Assembly: GCF_004353915.1 (NCBI RefSeq)
Contig: NZ_SMRP01000012.1
Coordinates: 1-64,000 of the forward strand
Reading direction: 5' to 3'
Source of the DNA: Paraburkholderia silviterrae
GTDB lineage: Bacteria > Pseudomonadota > Gammaproteobacteria > Burkholderiales > Burkholderiaceae
Length of the DNA: 64,000 nucleotides
The notes beneath the pieces are model-generated. The model saw only the letters and a program-made list of their open reading frames with translations, did not search any database and was not told where the DNA came from. This document shows positions 9,197 to 17,879 of the stretch, piece by piece. Made by a program: the position numbers and the translations under genes. Position 1 is the first letter of the stretch. Every line of letters begins with the position of its first letter.

Positions 9197-10414
9197 TTAC
9201 GTCCCATATCGCTTCCCGTATTCTGCGCGCGCTTCATCGATGACATCCATGAGCGTGCCGGAGAGGTCGCCCACCTCTTTCCATGGATCGATCACATTCC
9301 TGAACGAAGAGATGAATGTGGTCAGCTTCATTCCGTTGTCGATGTTCTTCCATTCTTCCTGCGAAGCCTCGATCAGGCTGAGCATCGAAGCCCACATGTA
9401 CTCGAGGTGGCCCATCGCGGTCTCTGCGTCGAGCATGCGCGTACCGATTTCGCTGAAGTCGAGCGCCAGGGTGTCCATGGCTTTCTGAAGCTTTTTCGAC
9501 GACGAAACCTTATCTCTCAGGACGCGAGCCTTCTCGATCAACTCGTTCTTCTCTTTACGCGCCGCCTCCGCCTTCGCCCCGAAGATTCCTCCGGTGATCG
9601 CCAATCCGATGATCCCTCCCGCGGCCCCGGTGAATGCGAGTCCGACATACTTGTCGTAGTCCTTCTTCAATTGCTCGATTCTGTCGTCGTACTCCTTCAA
9701 CGTTTTCTCGTCCGCCGCAATTGTCTCTGCCAACTTGTTTTCAACCATGGCCTTCCGTTTTCTGGCGACTTGTGGCTCCAGTCCGGGCATATCCGTGCCC
9801 GTCGAAAGCTTGCCGCCAACCAGAACAAGCCGGTAATCGCTGACCGCAGTCTTCACGGCGAGCGTTTTCTTCTGTTGTGCGTCGGTGTCAACGCGCATCT
9901 TTTCGAGGATTTCACCGAGTGATTGAGCAATCTCTTTGTCTTCGGCCTCATAGGTGATGTCCTCGGGCTTGAGTCCGGATGCACCGCGTAGCGTGCCCTT
10001 GACCCGTTCGAGCACAGGCATTTCCTTGATAAAGCCGATCAGTCCTTCGCCCGTCGTGACGAACTTTCCCGAAAACCCTTTCAGTTCGATGCCTTGATTG
10101 ACCACCGCCTTCTGCACGGGCTCCCAGTCGTAGCAATGCCTGGAGATCTGCTGGAACAGGTCCCGGATATCTGACGGCTCCAGACCTGCTATGCCACTCG
10201 ATTTGTAGCCGACGTATTCGTCGACTTCGTTTTGCGTCAGCGGTAGGCTCCGGCCATTCCTTGCGTACAACCATATATTCAGCAAATCTTCTTTGGTGAA
10301 AATGCCACCCGATCTCGCGACACCCTGCTCCTTGCCAGTGAGCAGTTTCAACGCCGTAGTCGCGACGTCTTGCGGCTTGATGGTCTTCTCTTGATTCGTC
10401 ATCGGCTGAGACAT
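9197..10414 (-). CDS. Alpha-xenorhabdolysin-type toxin, subunit-A-like with hydrophobic hairpin
   Basis: The 405-residue protein has the N-terminal pattern I associate with subunit A of XaxAB/YaxAB toxins (LPLTQNEVDEYVGY, SGIAGLEPSDIRDLF, about residues 57-88), then long helices and a strongly hydrophobic Gly/Ala/Ile-rich segment at about 256-280 (FTGAAGGIIGLAITGGIF) that could insert in membranes. AGGAGA precedes the ATG at 10414. Known members act with subunit B as cytotoxic or haemolytic pores. It has an adjacent paralogue that lacks the hydrophobic segment. Confidence 0.8.
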   Translation of the reverse strand: MSQPMTNQEKTIKPQDVATTALKLLTGKEQGVARSGGIFTKEDLLNIWLYARNGRSLPLTQNEVDEYVGYKSSGIAGLEPSDIRDLFQQISRHCYDWEPVQKAVVNQGIELKGFSGKFVTTGEGLIGFIKEMPVLERVKGTLRGASGLKPEDITYEAEDKEIAQSLGEILEKMRVDTDAQQKKTLAVKTAVSDYRLVLVGGKLSTGTDMPGLEPQVARKRKAMVENKLAETIAADEKTLKEYDDRIEQLKKDYDKYVGLAFTGAAGGIIGLAITGGIFGAKAEAARKEKNELIEKARVLRDKVSSSKKLQKAMDTLALDFSEIGTRMLDAETAMGHLEYMWASMLSLIEASQEEWKNIDNGMKLTTFISSFRNVIDPWKEVGDLSGTLMDVIDEARAEYGKRYGT

Positions 10415-10517
10415 AATCAGTTCTCCTGTGTGACACCGCGATTATTGGTTACGCGTCAAGCGATACTGTATTCGTGACTCGATAGCGTTGCGTTGCCCGA
10501 ATTATTTGAGGAATCAA

Positions 10518-11561
10518 TCAAAAAACGCTACTGAGTTCCATAGCCCTGCTCTGCACAAACTTCCAGTTGTTGATGATCGTTTTGAAATCGATGAGAAAGG
10601 TCAGCAGTTTTCGTCTGCCATCGATGCTGTCGAATTGTTCTGCCGCGTTCGTGAGCGCCACGCAAGCCTCCTGCCAGGCGAGCCAGAGATGGGTCACGGC
10701 CATTTCGGCGTCGAGCATCACCAGGCCCAGTTCAGTGAAATGCACGAAAAGCCGGCCCATGGTGTAGGTCACACGTTGCCGGCTGCGATACACTTCCATC
10801 TGACTCTTGAGCGTCTGGATTGCAGTGTCCAGTTCTCGTCGCTTCGCTTCGACGATCGCTGCGTCACGAGGATTGGATTGCACGGCCAGGTCGTACTCGC
10901 GCTGAAAGGCGGCGATCATGGGTTCGACCGTGATCTCGTTGCCGATCTTTTCCCGATTGGAGTTCTTGAGGACCAGCCTCTTCCCCGCCACGACAGGTTC
11001 GAGTGCCACGACGCCTTCACGAAAATTCAACAGCAGGCGCATGGCATGGGCGGTATCTCCGACCTGCTCGCGATTGATCTTTTGGAGACTCTCCATCTTC
11101 CCGGCCAGCTGGCTCTTGCCCTGGATGTCAGCGGGTCCGAAGCTCTCGTCCGGTATGTCACCGACCGGTAGTTCGCTCAAGTCTGCGCCGACCGTGGCGC
11201 AAGCTCGCACGTAAGGCGGCAGCGCCTTGATGGCGTCGATCAGCAATTCGCCCGAGCGGACGATCCTGTCGGAGATCGACAGCAGCGTTGTTGCCTGCTG
11301 CGTGATCATGTCTTTCGTGGGGTCCCAGTCGTCCGCATTGCTGCGGATACGTTCGAAGAGAGTGCGCAGATCGGCTGGCTCCAGCCCCGCGACTCCCGCT
11401 GTCCGGTAGCCGACAAACACCTCCACGGCCTGCAATATCGTCGGCAGGCTGGATGCATAGGTCACGTAGTCATGGATCTTGTCGCAATCGTCGCGCGTGA
11501 AGCGCGGGCTGCCCATGGCAGCTGCCCCCGTACCCCTTGCCTGGTCGGCTAACGTAGTCAT
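10518..11561 (-). CDS. Second subunit-A-like xenorhabdolysin protein lacking the hydrophobic segment
   Basis: The 347-residue protein aligns with the 9197-10414 product in the N-terminal third (LPTILQAVEVFVGY, AGVAGLEPADLRTLF, then DDWDP matching YDWEP) and near the C-terminus (LGLVMLDAEMAVTHLWLAW matching TRMLDAETAMGHLEYMW). It lacks the long hydrophobic run. Start ATG at 11561 has GGGA upstream. A third component resembles the logic of tripartite alpha pore-forming toxins, but the role here is inference: it could be an assembly partner or a modulator. Confidence 0.75.
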   Translation of the reverse strand: MTTLADQARGTGAAAMGSPRFTRDDCDKIHDYVTYASSLPTILQAVEVFVGYRTAGVAGLEPADLRTLFERIRSNADDWDPTKDMITQQATTLLSISDRIVRSGELLIDAIKALPPYVRACATVGADLSELPVGDIPDESFGPADIQGKSQLAGKMESLQKINREQVGDTAHAMRLLLNFREGVVALEPVVAGKRLVLKNSNREKIGNEITVEPMIAAFQREYDLAVQSNPRDAAIVEAKRRELDTAIQTLKSQMEVYRSRQRVTYTMGRLFVHFTELGLVMLDAEMAVTHLWLAWQEACVALTNAAEQFDSIDGRRKLLTFLIDFKTIINNWKFVQSRAMELSSVF

Positions 11562-11706
11562 GATTCCCGTTTCAATGTCTGGTCGATTCTTTTTTCAGTT
11601 AGAACGTGGCATTTTATTTCGTTATACGAAATGTTTTGTTAGATTCACACACCAAACGAACTTCCATTCAATGTTCCATCACAGTCTGGTTACGGCGCAG
11701 CCTGAT

Positions 11707-12348
11707 TCAGGCCAAACGCAACGCCGACCTGGCGTCGTTCCAGAATGCAACACGTTTCTCCTGCCCATCCATCGCCGGGCCATTGATGATCCGCGTCGTG
11801 CCCGCGAAGTCACCACGGTCCGCTGGTCCATTGCAGCCATTCGTCTTCCAGAACCATCCTGCCGAGCGAGCGGCAAGATTGTCTGCGCTTGCCAGCAAAT
11901 CCGGCGCCGACAGCAGGTCCGATCCGAGCGCTTTGCCGCATGCAGCGTAGTTGTCCCGAAACGTGATTTGCTTGAGTCCTCGTCCCCGATATCGCCAGCC
12001 ATCGCCGGAAGCCGGGTCGCCGTTGCCGTACCGTCCACCGTAGGCCAGATTGGCAATCTGCTGCTGACGGACGAGCGGGACCTCCGCTTCGGCCAGCCTG
12101 CGCCCCAGCATCTCGCGTTGCTGCGCCGGCACGCGCGAGAAAATCGCGAGCGCTGACGGTTTGTAGTTAAACGACTCCACAAGCTGCCTGAATCCCCCAG
12201 ACTCGTGACGAATCTGCGCGATAAAGGCCGCCTGTCTCGCTGGCGTGTTGATGTCGAATTCATCCATCGCCGCAACGACAAGTTCAAACCAGCGATTGGC
12301 GAGTTCCTCCGACAGACCTGCCGCCTGCCGAAACGTCTGCTTGTTCAT
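11707..12348 (-). CDS. GH19 chitinase/endolysin-like enzyme
   Basis: This 213-residue single-domain protein matches phage-endolysin-like glycoside hydrolase family 19: the catalytic Glu in AQIRHESGGF (Glu49), YGGRYGNGDPASGDGWRYRGRG and QITFRDNYAACG follow in the usual order. Such enzymes cleave peptidoglycan or chitin. No signal peptide is visible, so export would need a holin or cell lysis; no holin gene is seen nearby. It is the first gene of the minus-strand operon, 145 bp before the A-like toxin gene, which suggests lysis-type release of the toxins. Confidence 0.8.
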   Translation of the reverse strand: MNKQTFRQAAGLSEELANRWFELVVAAMDEFDINTPARQAAFIAQIRHESGGFRQLVESFNYKPSALAIFSRVPAQQREMLGRRLAEAEVPLVRQQQIANLAYGGRYGNGDPASGDGWRYRGRGLKQITFRDNYAACGKALGSDLLSAPDLLASADNLAARSAGWFWKTNGCNGPADRGDFAGTTRIINGPAMDGQEKRVAFWNDARSALRLA

Positions 12349-12885
12349 TTCCAGTCCAGAAAAACCGGCGACATAATGTCGGAACTCAAAACATCAATAA
12401 AAAGTCAGTTGTCAATGCATTTCAATACAAAATATTTATCTACTAATACGATTTATTTTATCATCAAAAATAACCAACTATTTATTAAATAAAATATCCA
12501 CTTTTATTTTCATTTTAAAACAGAAAAATAGATAAATACATCGATGAGCCTTCGTAAAGGTCACGCCGCACGGTTGTCCTGCTGGTTCACGCAAATATCC
12601 AGTCCGGCTGCTTCATTGGTTGAAGTTGGATGGGTACCACGAAATTCCGTTAGTGTCCGCACGCGACCTTTGGCCTGTGTGTACGTCGAATTTCGGAATC
12701 AACCAGTGCACAATCAAAGATATGTTCATTCCAAAAAAATGTCAAGAAATTCAGGTCTGTTTATTGCGAATCTATTGTTTATAATTTTGCTCATATTCAA
12801 CCGGATTGACCACGATATATTACGGCGCAACTTGTTTGTAAACGAATTAAGATTTTTGGGACAGAAAGCCTTGGACGCGCAGCGG
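12349..12885. promoter_or_regulatory. A+T-rich upstream region of the toxin operon
   Basis: About 12,380-12,540 is strikingly A+T-rich compared with the GC-rich genes around it, with runs such as aaaatatttatctac, and lower-GC sequence continues to about 12,860. It is the likely promoter region of the minus-strand operon and a plausible target for H-NS-type silencing. An ORF crossing 12,544-13,035 has no coding character and is not called. I cannot place -35/-10 boxes with confidence. Confidence 0.5.
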
Positions 12886-13155
12886 CTAAGGGCTGCGCTT
12901 CCGTCGCCAAATCTCGATGCGATAGTGGCCAGCAGCGTGCAGCGTGCGCAGTTCTTCGGCGTCGAGCGCGAGCGCCGTGCTCGTGCGGGTGTGACGGCTG
13001 GCGAGCGCGAACAATTGTGCGCGCCGCTGGGCTGAGGCGCCCTCGCTGATTTCCGCCGACGCTGCGCAAAAGAAATCGAGAGAATCGGGCGGCAGCCGCG
13101 TGTGCAGCCACGCGGCGATACACGCGGTCAGCGGCGAATGGAATGGGTTGGTCAT
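12886..13155 (-). pseudogene. Possible EboA-like N-terminal fragment
   Basis: An 89-residue frame starting at the ATG at 13155 reads MTNPFHSPLTACIAAWLHTR and continues with LFALASRHTRTSTALALDAEEL, which resembles the start of EboA-domain proteins of about 200 residues. The end (IEIWRRKRSP) does not look conserved, so I regard it as a truncated gene. It could instead be a short unrelated hypothetical protein. Confidence 0.35.
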
Positions 13156-13474
13156 GCCCGCTTCCTGGATCGTGAGAACAACTCGGTTCTTGTTATGACC
13201 CGGCGAACGCCTCGCTACTGCGCCCACCACCGCGGCGCCGGTCCTCTCAATTTGGCCATCGACGCATTATGTTAGTAATCCTATATATTTAACGTAGAAG
13301 TCCCCCGGGCGCGCGGCCGGTTCGCGAAACCTCACGAACATTCAAACCGCCGCGGCCTTCAGGCCAATCGTCGATGAGCGCAGAGGATACTACCCGCCCG
13401 CACACCGATCTACCTATCAAAACTAGGAGGTTTTACGCGGGCGCTTTCGAGTTGACACGTGCAGGCTTCGGCTC
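13156..13474. other. Gap without a supported gene
   Basis: No gene, hairpin or IS end is evident between the EboA-like fragment and the IS6 remnant. An ORF at 13,374-13,613 overlaps the IS6 end and is not considered coding. Confidence 0.4.
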
Positions 13475-13943
13475 TGTCAACTTGTCGAGGGTGAGACGGC
13501 ACGACGGGAGGGGTGACGACGATCAGAAAACGGTCTTCAGCCGAGCGGCCGCTTTGACGAACACGCGCTTCACGCTCGCAAGCTCCGGGATCTCGGCTTT
13601 TACCGCCGGATAGCTGCGCAACTGAACGGTGAGGATCTCGCGAGGCACCGGAATCGAGCGCAGCACACGCTTGACGAGGCGTTTGGCCGCAGCTTTATCG
13701 CGAACCTTTGACCCAGTGAGCGAAGCCCCTGTTGGACTTATCGTGCCAACACAGGATTGTCTCGTATGTCACGGCCACACCGCGCTCGAAGAGCCGTTCC
13801 TCGATGTCGCGCAAGCTCAACTGAAAGCGGAAATGCCAGCGCACAGCGTAACTGATAACCTCGGCTGGGAAACGGTGACAGTGATAGTGCGATTTCGATT
13901 TCTTCATCACGCCATCTTAAGTGACTGGCATAACAACCTGACA
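13475..13943 (-). mobile_element. Internally deleted IS6-family remnant
   Basis: The minus strand from 13910 encodes the IS6 N-terminus (FPAEVISYAVRWHFRFQLSL), then after about residue 65 jumps directly to the late part (RDKAAAKRLVKRVLRSIPVP, QLRSYPAVKAEIPEL). The segment holding the first catalytic Asp is missing. Degenerate ends, tgtcaacttgt near 13475 and the complement of caacctgaca at 13934-13943, resemble those of the intact element at 115-938. It cannot encode a working transposase. Confidence 0.7.
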
Positions 13944-14039
13944 ACACCTTCGCAAGCGAGCGCGGTCATGATGGCACATGCCGCATCATTAGTTATTCGG
14001 CTTATATAGTAGTTGTGTGCTACTCGGCATAGTAGTAGC

Positions 14040-14340
14040 ACAGCTTACTGCCGAAGCCGAAACGTCGAAACAACGAACGTAGAGGCCGACCTCGTGTGTC
14101 GGACCGGGCAGCGCTCAATGGCGTCCTGTTCGTGTTATGCACCGGGATACGATGGAACCATTTGCCGACCGCACTCGGGTTTCGCTCGGGCGCGACCTGC
14201 TGGCGTCGTCTGGACGCATGGCAGAATTGGTGGGCGCGTCGCGCGGCCGTCTACGGCGTGACCACTTCGCGCGGGTGCGCCAGTTCCCCGACCCGACGGC
14301 CCGGTCCTACTCGTCGCTCGAAATTGCCGATGAGTGAGGC
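14040..14340 (+). pseudogene. IS5-family transposase N-terminal fragment
   Basis: The frame at 14,049-14,240 reads LPKPKRR, GRPRVSDRAALNGVLFVLCT, GIRWNHLPTALGF and SGATCWRRLDAWQ, typical of the N-terminal part of IS5-group transposases. The similarity then shifts frame and stops; no DDE core follows. It is a dead fragment. Confidence 0.7.
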
Positions 14341-14852
14341 CATACACTCGCTATGCGGCTTGTGTTTCCCCAAATACCGTAGGTGAACCCTCCTGCCACC
14401 GCTTGACAATGACAAAAGGGCAAGTTGGTGTCCACGCGCTCGCCATCAAGGGCTCGCGTGATATATGCCTCTGACGCGCACCTGCTAAGAGAGCCGTGGA
14501 GCCACCACCGGAGCACGCCACGAATTCAAGTTTTCTCCAAAACGCGTCGCCAAATCGCGCTATTGTGATAAGTTTTCGTATATTTACGACCTCTTTCTTC
14601 TGCCTCTTTCACGGCGCCATTCCCTCACGCTGATGAGTTCGCTGAATTCACGTCCGAGCTTCGCGCTTGTGGGGGCGGGATTCCAGCGTGCGGCGCAGTG
14701 CTTCTTCGCTTCAAATGCGCAAGCGCATTACGCGCGCCGAGTTGAATGTCCACACAATCATCGCTCGACGGTCAGCCCTGCAATGGGCTCCGATCTGCAC
14801 GCATGGCCGGCGTTCTAGCTGGTTCGGGAGGCACTCGCGTTGGATACCCGCA

Positions 14853-14971
14853 ACACCGTGCTTCGCACGGTGTGCCCCGCCTGGCGGAGCCGGCCGGGTT
14901 CTCCAAGGGGCATCCCCTTGGAGCACGGTATATGTAGACGGAAATGCGTCAGCATTTCCGTCTACATATAC
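14853..14971. repeat. Three consecutive perfect hairpins
   Basis: Stem 1: 9-bp arms 14853-14861/14865-14873, 3-nt loop. Stem 2: 10-bp arms 14901-14910/14914-14923, 3-nt loop. Stem 3: 20-bp arms 14928-14947/14952-14971, 4-nt loop. All are perfect matches. They precede the TraK-like gene by about 95 bp. Similar hairpins with short loops recur at 20.3-20.45 kb. Confidence 0.85.
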
Positions 14972-15013
14972 GTCGTGCCTCGGCTTTGAGCCGACCGCCC
15001 GACGACAGGCCAT

Positions 15014-15044
15014 TTTTGGATCAGAATGAATCGCTTTTGGATCA
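15014..15044. promoter_or_regulatory. 10-bp direct repeats 21 bp apart
   Basis: The sequence ttttggatca occurs at 15014-15023 and 15035-15044, exactly two helical turns apart, and ggatcgc follows at about 15050, immediately upstream of the gene at 15066. This arrangement suits a repressor or transfer-protein binding site. No binding protein is identified. Confidence 0.4.
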
Positions 15045-15065
15045 TTTCTGGATCGCTGTCAGAGC

Positions 15066-15725
15066 ATGGAGGATCACAGGTTGAGCGCTAATGGTGCATC
15101 TTTCGATCATTCGCGGCATACTGACGCGGTTTCCTCTCCCGCGAGCGCTCAAATGGACGCCCAAATCGCCGCGCAACGCGCACAACGCCTCGATGCCCTG
15201 TCGGCGGCATCGGATGGCCGGTCCAAGACCGCCCAGCTTCGCGATGTGTTCGACAGCGTCGAGCGCGCCATTCGCGCAGGCGTCCGGTACGCCGCGATCA
15301 TTCAGGACCTGGCCGAGACCGGCCTCGTCTTCACGTACCAGACTTTCGCTCTGACCCTCAAAAGACTCCGGCGCGAGCATGGCATCGTGCTCCGCCACCC
15401 CCGCGCGCCACACCCGGACACTGGCACGGCAGCCCACCGCGCGGAGGACGCGCCAGACCCGACAGCGGCACGCACGCCAGCGCCTGGCAATGACGCCAGA
15501 TCCGCTCCGGACGTGGTACCCGCCCCGCCCGTTGTGCGCGAACGTCGCCCGATCGCGCCGGTCGGCGCAAGGCTCCCCGATGACTGGCTCACCACCGACC
15601 TGACGCGCGAACAGAAACGACTGCTGACACCTGAACAGCGAAGCGCACGCGCGGATGCGAAGGTCAAACAGTACTGGCCTAACCCGTTCGATCCGGTGCC
15701 GCCCAAAAAAGACAACCCCGCCTGA
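15066..15725 (+). CDS. TraK-like DNA-binding plasmid protein
   Basis: The 219-residue protein has an N-terminal helical segment (AQLRDVFDSVERAIRAGV, AAIIQDLAETGLVFTYQTF, LKRLRREHG, about 58-110) with the layout of TraK-type relaxosome accessory proteins: a short motif asking for a left-end basic helix and a final KRLRRE. The middle is Pro/Ala-rich and disordered; the C-terminus (WLTTDLTREQKRLLTPEQRSA) is basic. An internal Met at 15153 is an alternative start. The gene converges on the ParB-like gene. Role in transfer is inference; no relaxase is present in the window. Confidence 0.55.
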   Translation: MEDHRLSANGASFDHSRHTDAVSSPASAQMDAQIAAQRAQRLDALSAASDGRSKTAQLRDVFDSVERAIRAGVRYAAIIQDLAETGLVFTYQTFALTLKRLRREHGIVLRHPRAPHPDTGTAAHRAEDAPDPTAARTPAPGNDARSAPDVVPAPPVVRERRPIAPVGARLPDDWLTTDLTREQKRLLTPEQRSARADAKVKQYWPNPFDPVPPKKDNPA

Positions 15726-15736
15726 GCGGGGTTGTC
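15704..15736 (-). terminator. Rho-independent terminator of the ParB-like gene
   Basis: A perfect 11-bp stem (15711-15721/15726-15736) with a 4-nt loop is followed, on the minus strand, by a T run (complement of the A run at about 15705-15710). The loop contains the TGA stop of the convergent TraK-like gene, so the stem also ends that gene's coding region. Confidence 0.8.
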
Positions 15737-15783
15737 GTGATGCGACGCACAACGGACGTCAAAGACCTGAGGGGCAACCCCGC

Positions 15784-17829
15784 TCAGTGCGGCTCGTCGT
15801 CCTCCTTGCCTGAACCCGCCTGAGTTTCTGATAGTTCGTCAGCTTCGGCCCCGGTGTCGACTCCATCCTCTTCGTCGTCGTCCTCGCGGTATCCGTATGT
15901 GACGCGCTCCGGCACTTCGCGGTTGCGCAGGACTTCCGGCAACCATCCCGAGTCCGTCATGCGAAGCTCTGCCGTCGCTGCTGCGTCGTCCTTCTTCATG
16001 CCGCGCAGTTCGCCCGCCACCTGCGGCGAGACGCTCTCACTCACCACCGCCGCAATCTGGTCTTTCGCCACGTGCGCAAAATAACCGGCGCGCGTCGGTT
16101 TCCAGTAACGCGAGAGGTCCACCGCTAGCGTGTTGGCCACCTCGTTCACGGCGTGCGGACGGTCGGCGCTGCTGATCCCGTCAACCGTGGCCGCCACGCA
16201 GAAGGCAAAGAGGTTCGACGTCACGTCCTCGCCCTGTTCCAGCAGCCAGGGCAGCAGTTCTTCGACCCGCCTGGGCAGCATCCGCGCCCACTTCGCGCGC
16301 TCGCCTTCCAGTGCCTTCCAGGCCACGCTCCCGGCCATGTCGTCCGCATTCGATACCAGCGCATCGCGCGACGTATGCAGTTCAATCTTCACCGCGTGGT
16401 CGATGTACGACCGCGCATAGACGTCATCGAATACAACCGGAATCATGCGCTGCATCAGCACGGCAAGCGCCACGCCCGGTTGCTGCGCAAGCTCGATCTG
16501 CACGGCGGCGGTCCGGTGCGCGGTCAATCGCCTACACAGCTTTTCGCCATGCAGGGGGCGCTCTTTCGGGGCGCGTACTGCGTTTGGAATCGCGCTGCCC
16601 ACAGGCGACGCGCTTGCCAGCGCACCAGGCGTCGCCTCCCGGCGCACCAGGCCACGCTCGATACACACACGCCCCTCGTCATCGAGATAGATAAACGCCC
16701 CGGCCTGCTTCATGTCCTCCGGATCGAACGTCTCGAAGCGCTCGGCGTACTGGTCAGCGGCATACGTCGCGGCGGTGGCCGTCGCCTCCAGACGCTCCTG
16801 CCGTGCCTCGTCGGGTTCGCTGTCGTCGTCGTAATACGCGTCGAGCTCGGCCTGCGCGTTGTCGCGCATCGCGATCAGTTCCGCAAGCTCCGTCTTTTCC
16901 TTTTTCGTCGGCTTGCGTGTGGTCGAGGCGATGCGTCCATGACGCATGATTTCCATCGCGTCGTAACGGGTCCGGCATTCCGTCCACTGCCAGCCTTCCG
17001 CGGCGACCGTCTGCGAAAGCTCGATCAACCGGTCCGACGCGAGCCGGTACAGCAGTTCGGCATCCTCAATGTACCCCGCGTGCTCGTCGTCGCTGAACAG
17101 GTCGCGGCGAACACGACCGCCCGCAGCCGCGTAGGCCTCCAGGCCAACGAACTGCGCGAGAGCATTGTCCCTCGTGTCGATTTCCTCGCGCGTGATCGCC
17201 GCGCGCAACTCGGCGGGGCGACGCTGCCACGCGTTGATGGCGTCGTTCCAGATTCGCTCCTGGGTCGCGTGATCGTCGGCCAGCGCAAGCGCCTTCGCCT
17301 GCTCGTAGTCGAGCTTGTCATCGCGCAGCAGGTCCAGCAGCACGGGCGCAAGGTTGGCGATTTTCAGCGCGCGACGCACCGCGACTTCCGGAATGCTGAA
17401 CAGCGCCGCAATATGCCCCGTCGTTTTTCCTTCTTCGCTGAGCAGCCGGAAAGCCACGCATTCATCCGCGAGACACATAGGCTCTCGTTCCCGGTTCTCG
17501 ATCAGCGACGCGGCGACCGCCTCACCTTCACTGACGATCAGGACCGGCACTTGGTAGTCCTTCGTAATTCGCCCCTGCTCATAGAGCATGTCGAGCGCGG
17601 CCAGGCGGCGCTGGCCCGCGCAGACGCCCAGGCAGGGCGACTTCGCGCGTTCCTTCAATTCGTGTACGGCGAGATTCTGGAGCAAACCCTTCTGGGCAAT
17701 CGATTCGGCAAGGGCTTCAATGCCGGTCGGCGCTTTCCCGCGCACATTAAGCGGCGAGCGTGCCAGCCGCGCATACGGGACGTACTGGATGGCGGCACGA
17801 TCCGCCGTGGGTTCAACAGCGTTTTGCAT
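15784..17829 (-). CDS. Long plasmid-type ParB/Spo0J-family protein
   Basis: The 681-residue protein carries a ParB N-terminal nuclease/CTPase-type domain (about 15-120, with NVRGKAPTGIEALAESI and the GQRRLAAL motif) and a following helix-turn-helix region (about 125-185, HIAALFSIPEVAVRRALKIA). The remaining 450 residues form a long C-terminal extension with an acidic tail, typical of the large ParB-like proteins found beside DUF932 and antirestriction genes on plasmids rather than of chromosomal ParB (about 300 residues). No ParA gene is adjacent. The GGAGG before ATG 17829 supports the start. Role in partition or in plasmid regulation is inferred. Confidence 0.8.
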   Translation of the reverse strand: MQNAVEPTADRAAIQYVPYARLARSPLNVRGKAPTGIEALAESIAQKGLLQNLAVHELKERAKSPCLGVCAGQRRLAALDMLYEQGRITKDYQVPVLIVSEGEAVAASLIENREREPMCLADECVAFRLLSEEGKTTGHIAALFSIPEVAVRRALKIANLAPVLLDLLRDDKLDYEQAKALALADDHATQERIWNDAINAWQRRPAELRAAITREEIDTRDNALAQFVGLEAYAAAGGRVRRDLFSDDEHAGYIEDAELLYRLASDRLIELSQTVAAEGWQWTECRTRYDAMEIMRHGRIASTTRKPTKKEKTELAELIAMRDNAQAELDAYYDDDSEPDEARQERLEATATAATYAADQYAERFETFDPEDMKQAGAFIYLDDEGRVCIERGLVRREATPGALASASPVGSAIPNAVRAPKERPLHGEKLCRRLTAHRTAAVQIELAQQPGVALAVLMQRMIPVVFDDVYARSYIDHAVKIELHTSRDALVSNADDMAGSVAWKALEGERAKWARMLPRRVEELLPWLLEQGEDVTSNLFAFCVAATVDGISSADRPHAVNEVANTLAVDLSRYWKPTRAGYFAHVAKDQIAAVVSESVSPQVAGELRGMKKDDAAATAELRMTDSGWLPEVLRNREVPERVTYGYREDDDEEDGVDTGAEADELSETQAGSGKEDDEPH

Positions 17830-17879
17830 CAGAGTTGCCTCCGGTAAGTGGCCAGAGCAGGAAGCCCGGCCTCACATGA

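Larger units (their letters stand above)
14341..15065. other. Gene-free region with stem-loop array
   Basis: No convincing gene. The right half carries three consecutive perfect inverted repeats and short direct repeats just upstream of the TraK-like gene (listed separately). The left half (14,341-14,850) shows nothing I can identify. Confidence 0.5.

Noticed and set aside
12544..13035. 163-codon plus-strand frame in the A+T-rich region
   Set aside because: No start signal, crosses a composition boundary and overlaps the EboA-like fragment on the other strand; protein composition is not convincing.
14853..14971. CRISPR array
   Set aside because: The repeats are inverted, differ from each other and have no spacers of constant length.
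16153..17847. Long plus-strand open frame opposite the ParB-like gene
   Set aside because: Shadow of the ParB-like coding sequence; rich in Arg and Pro with no family pattern.
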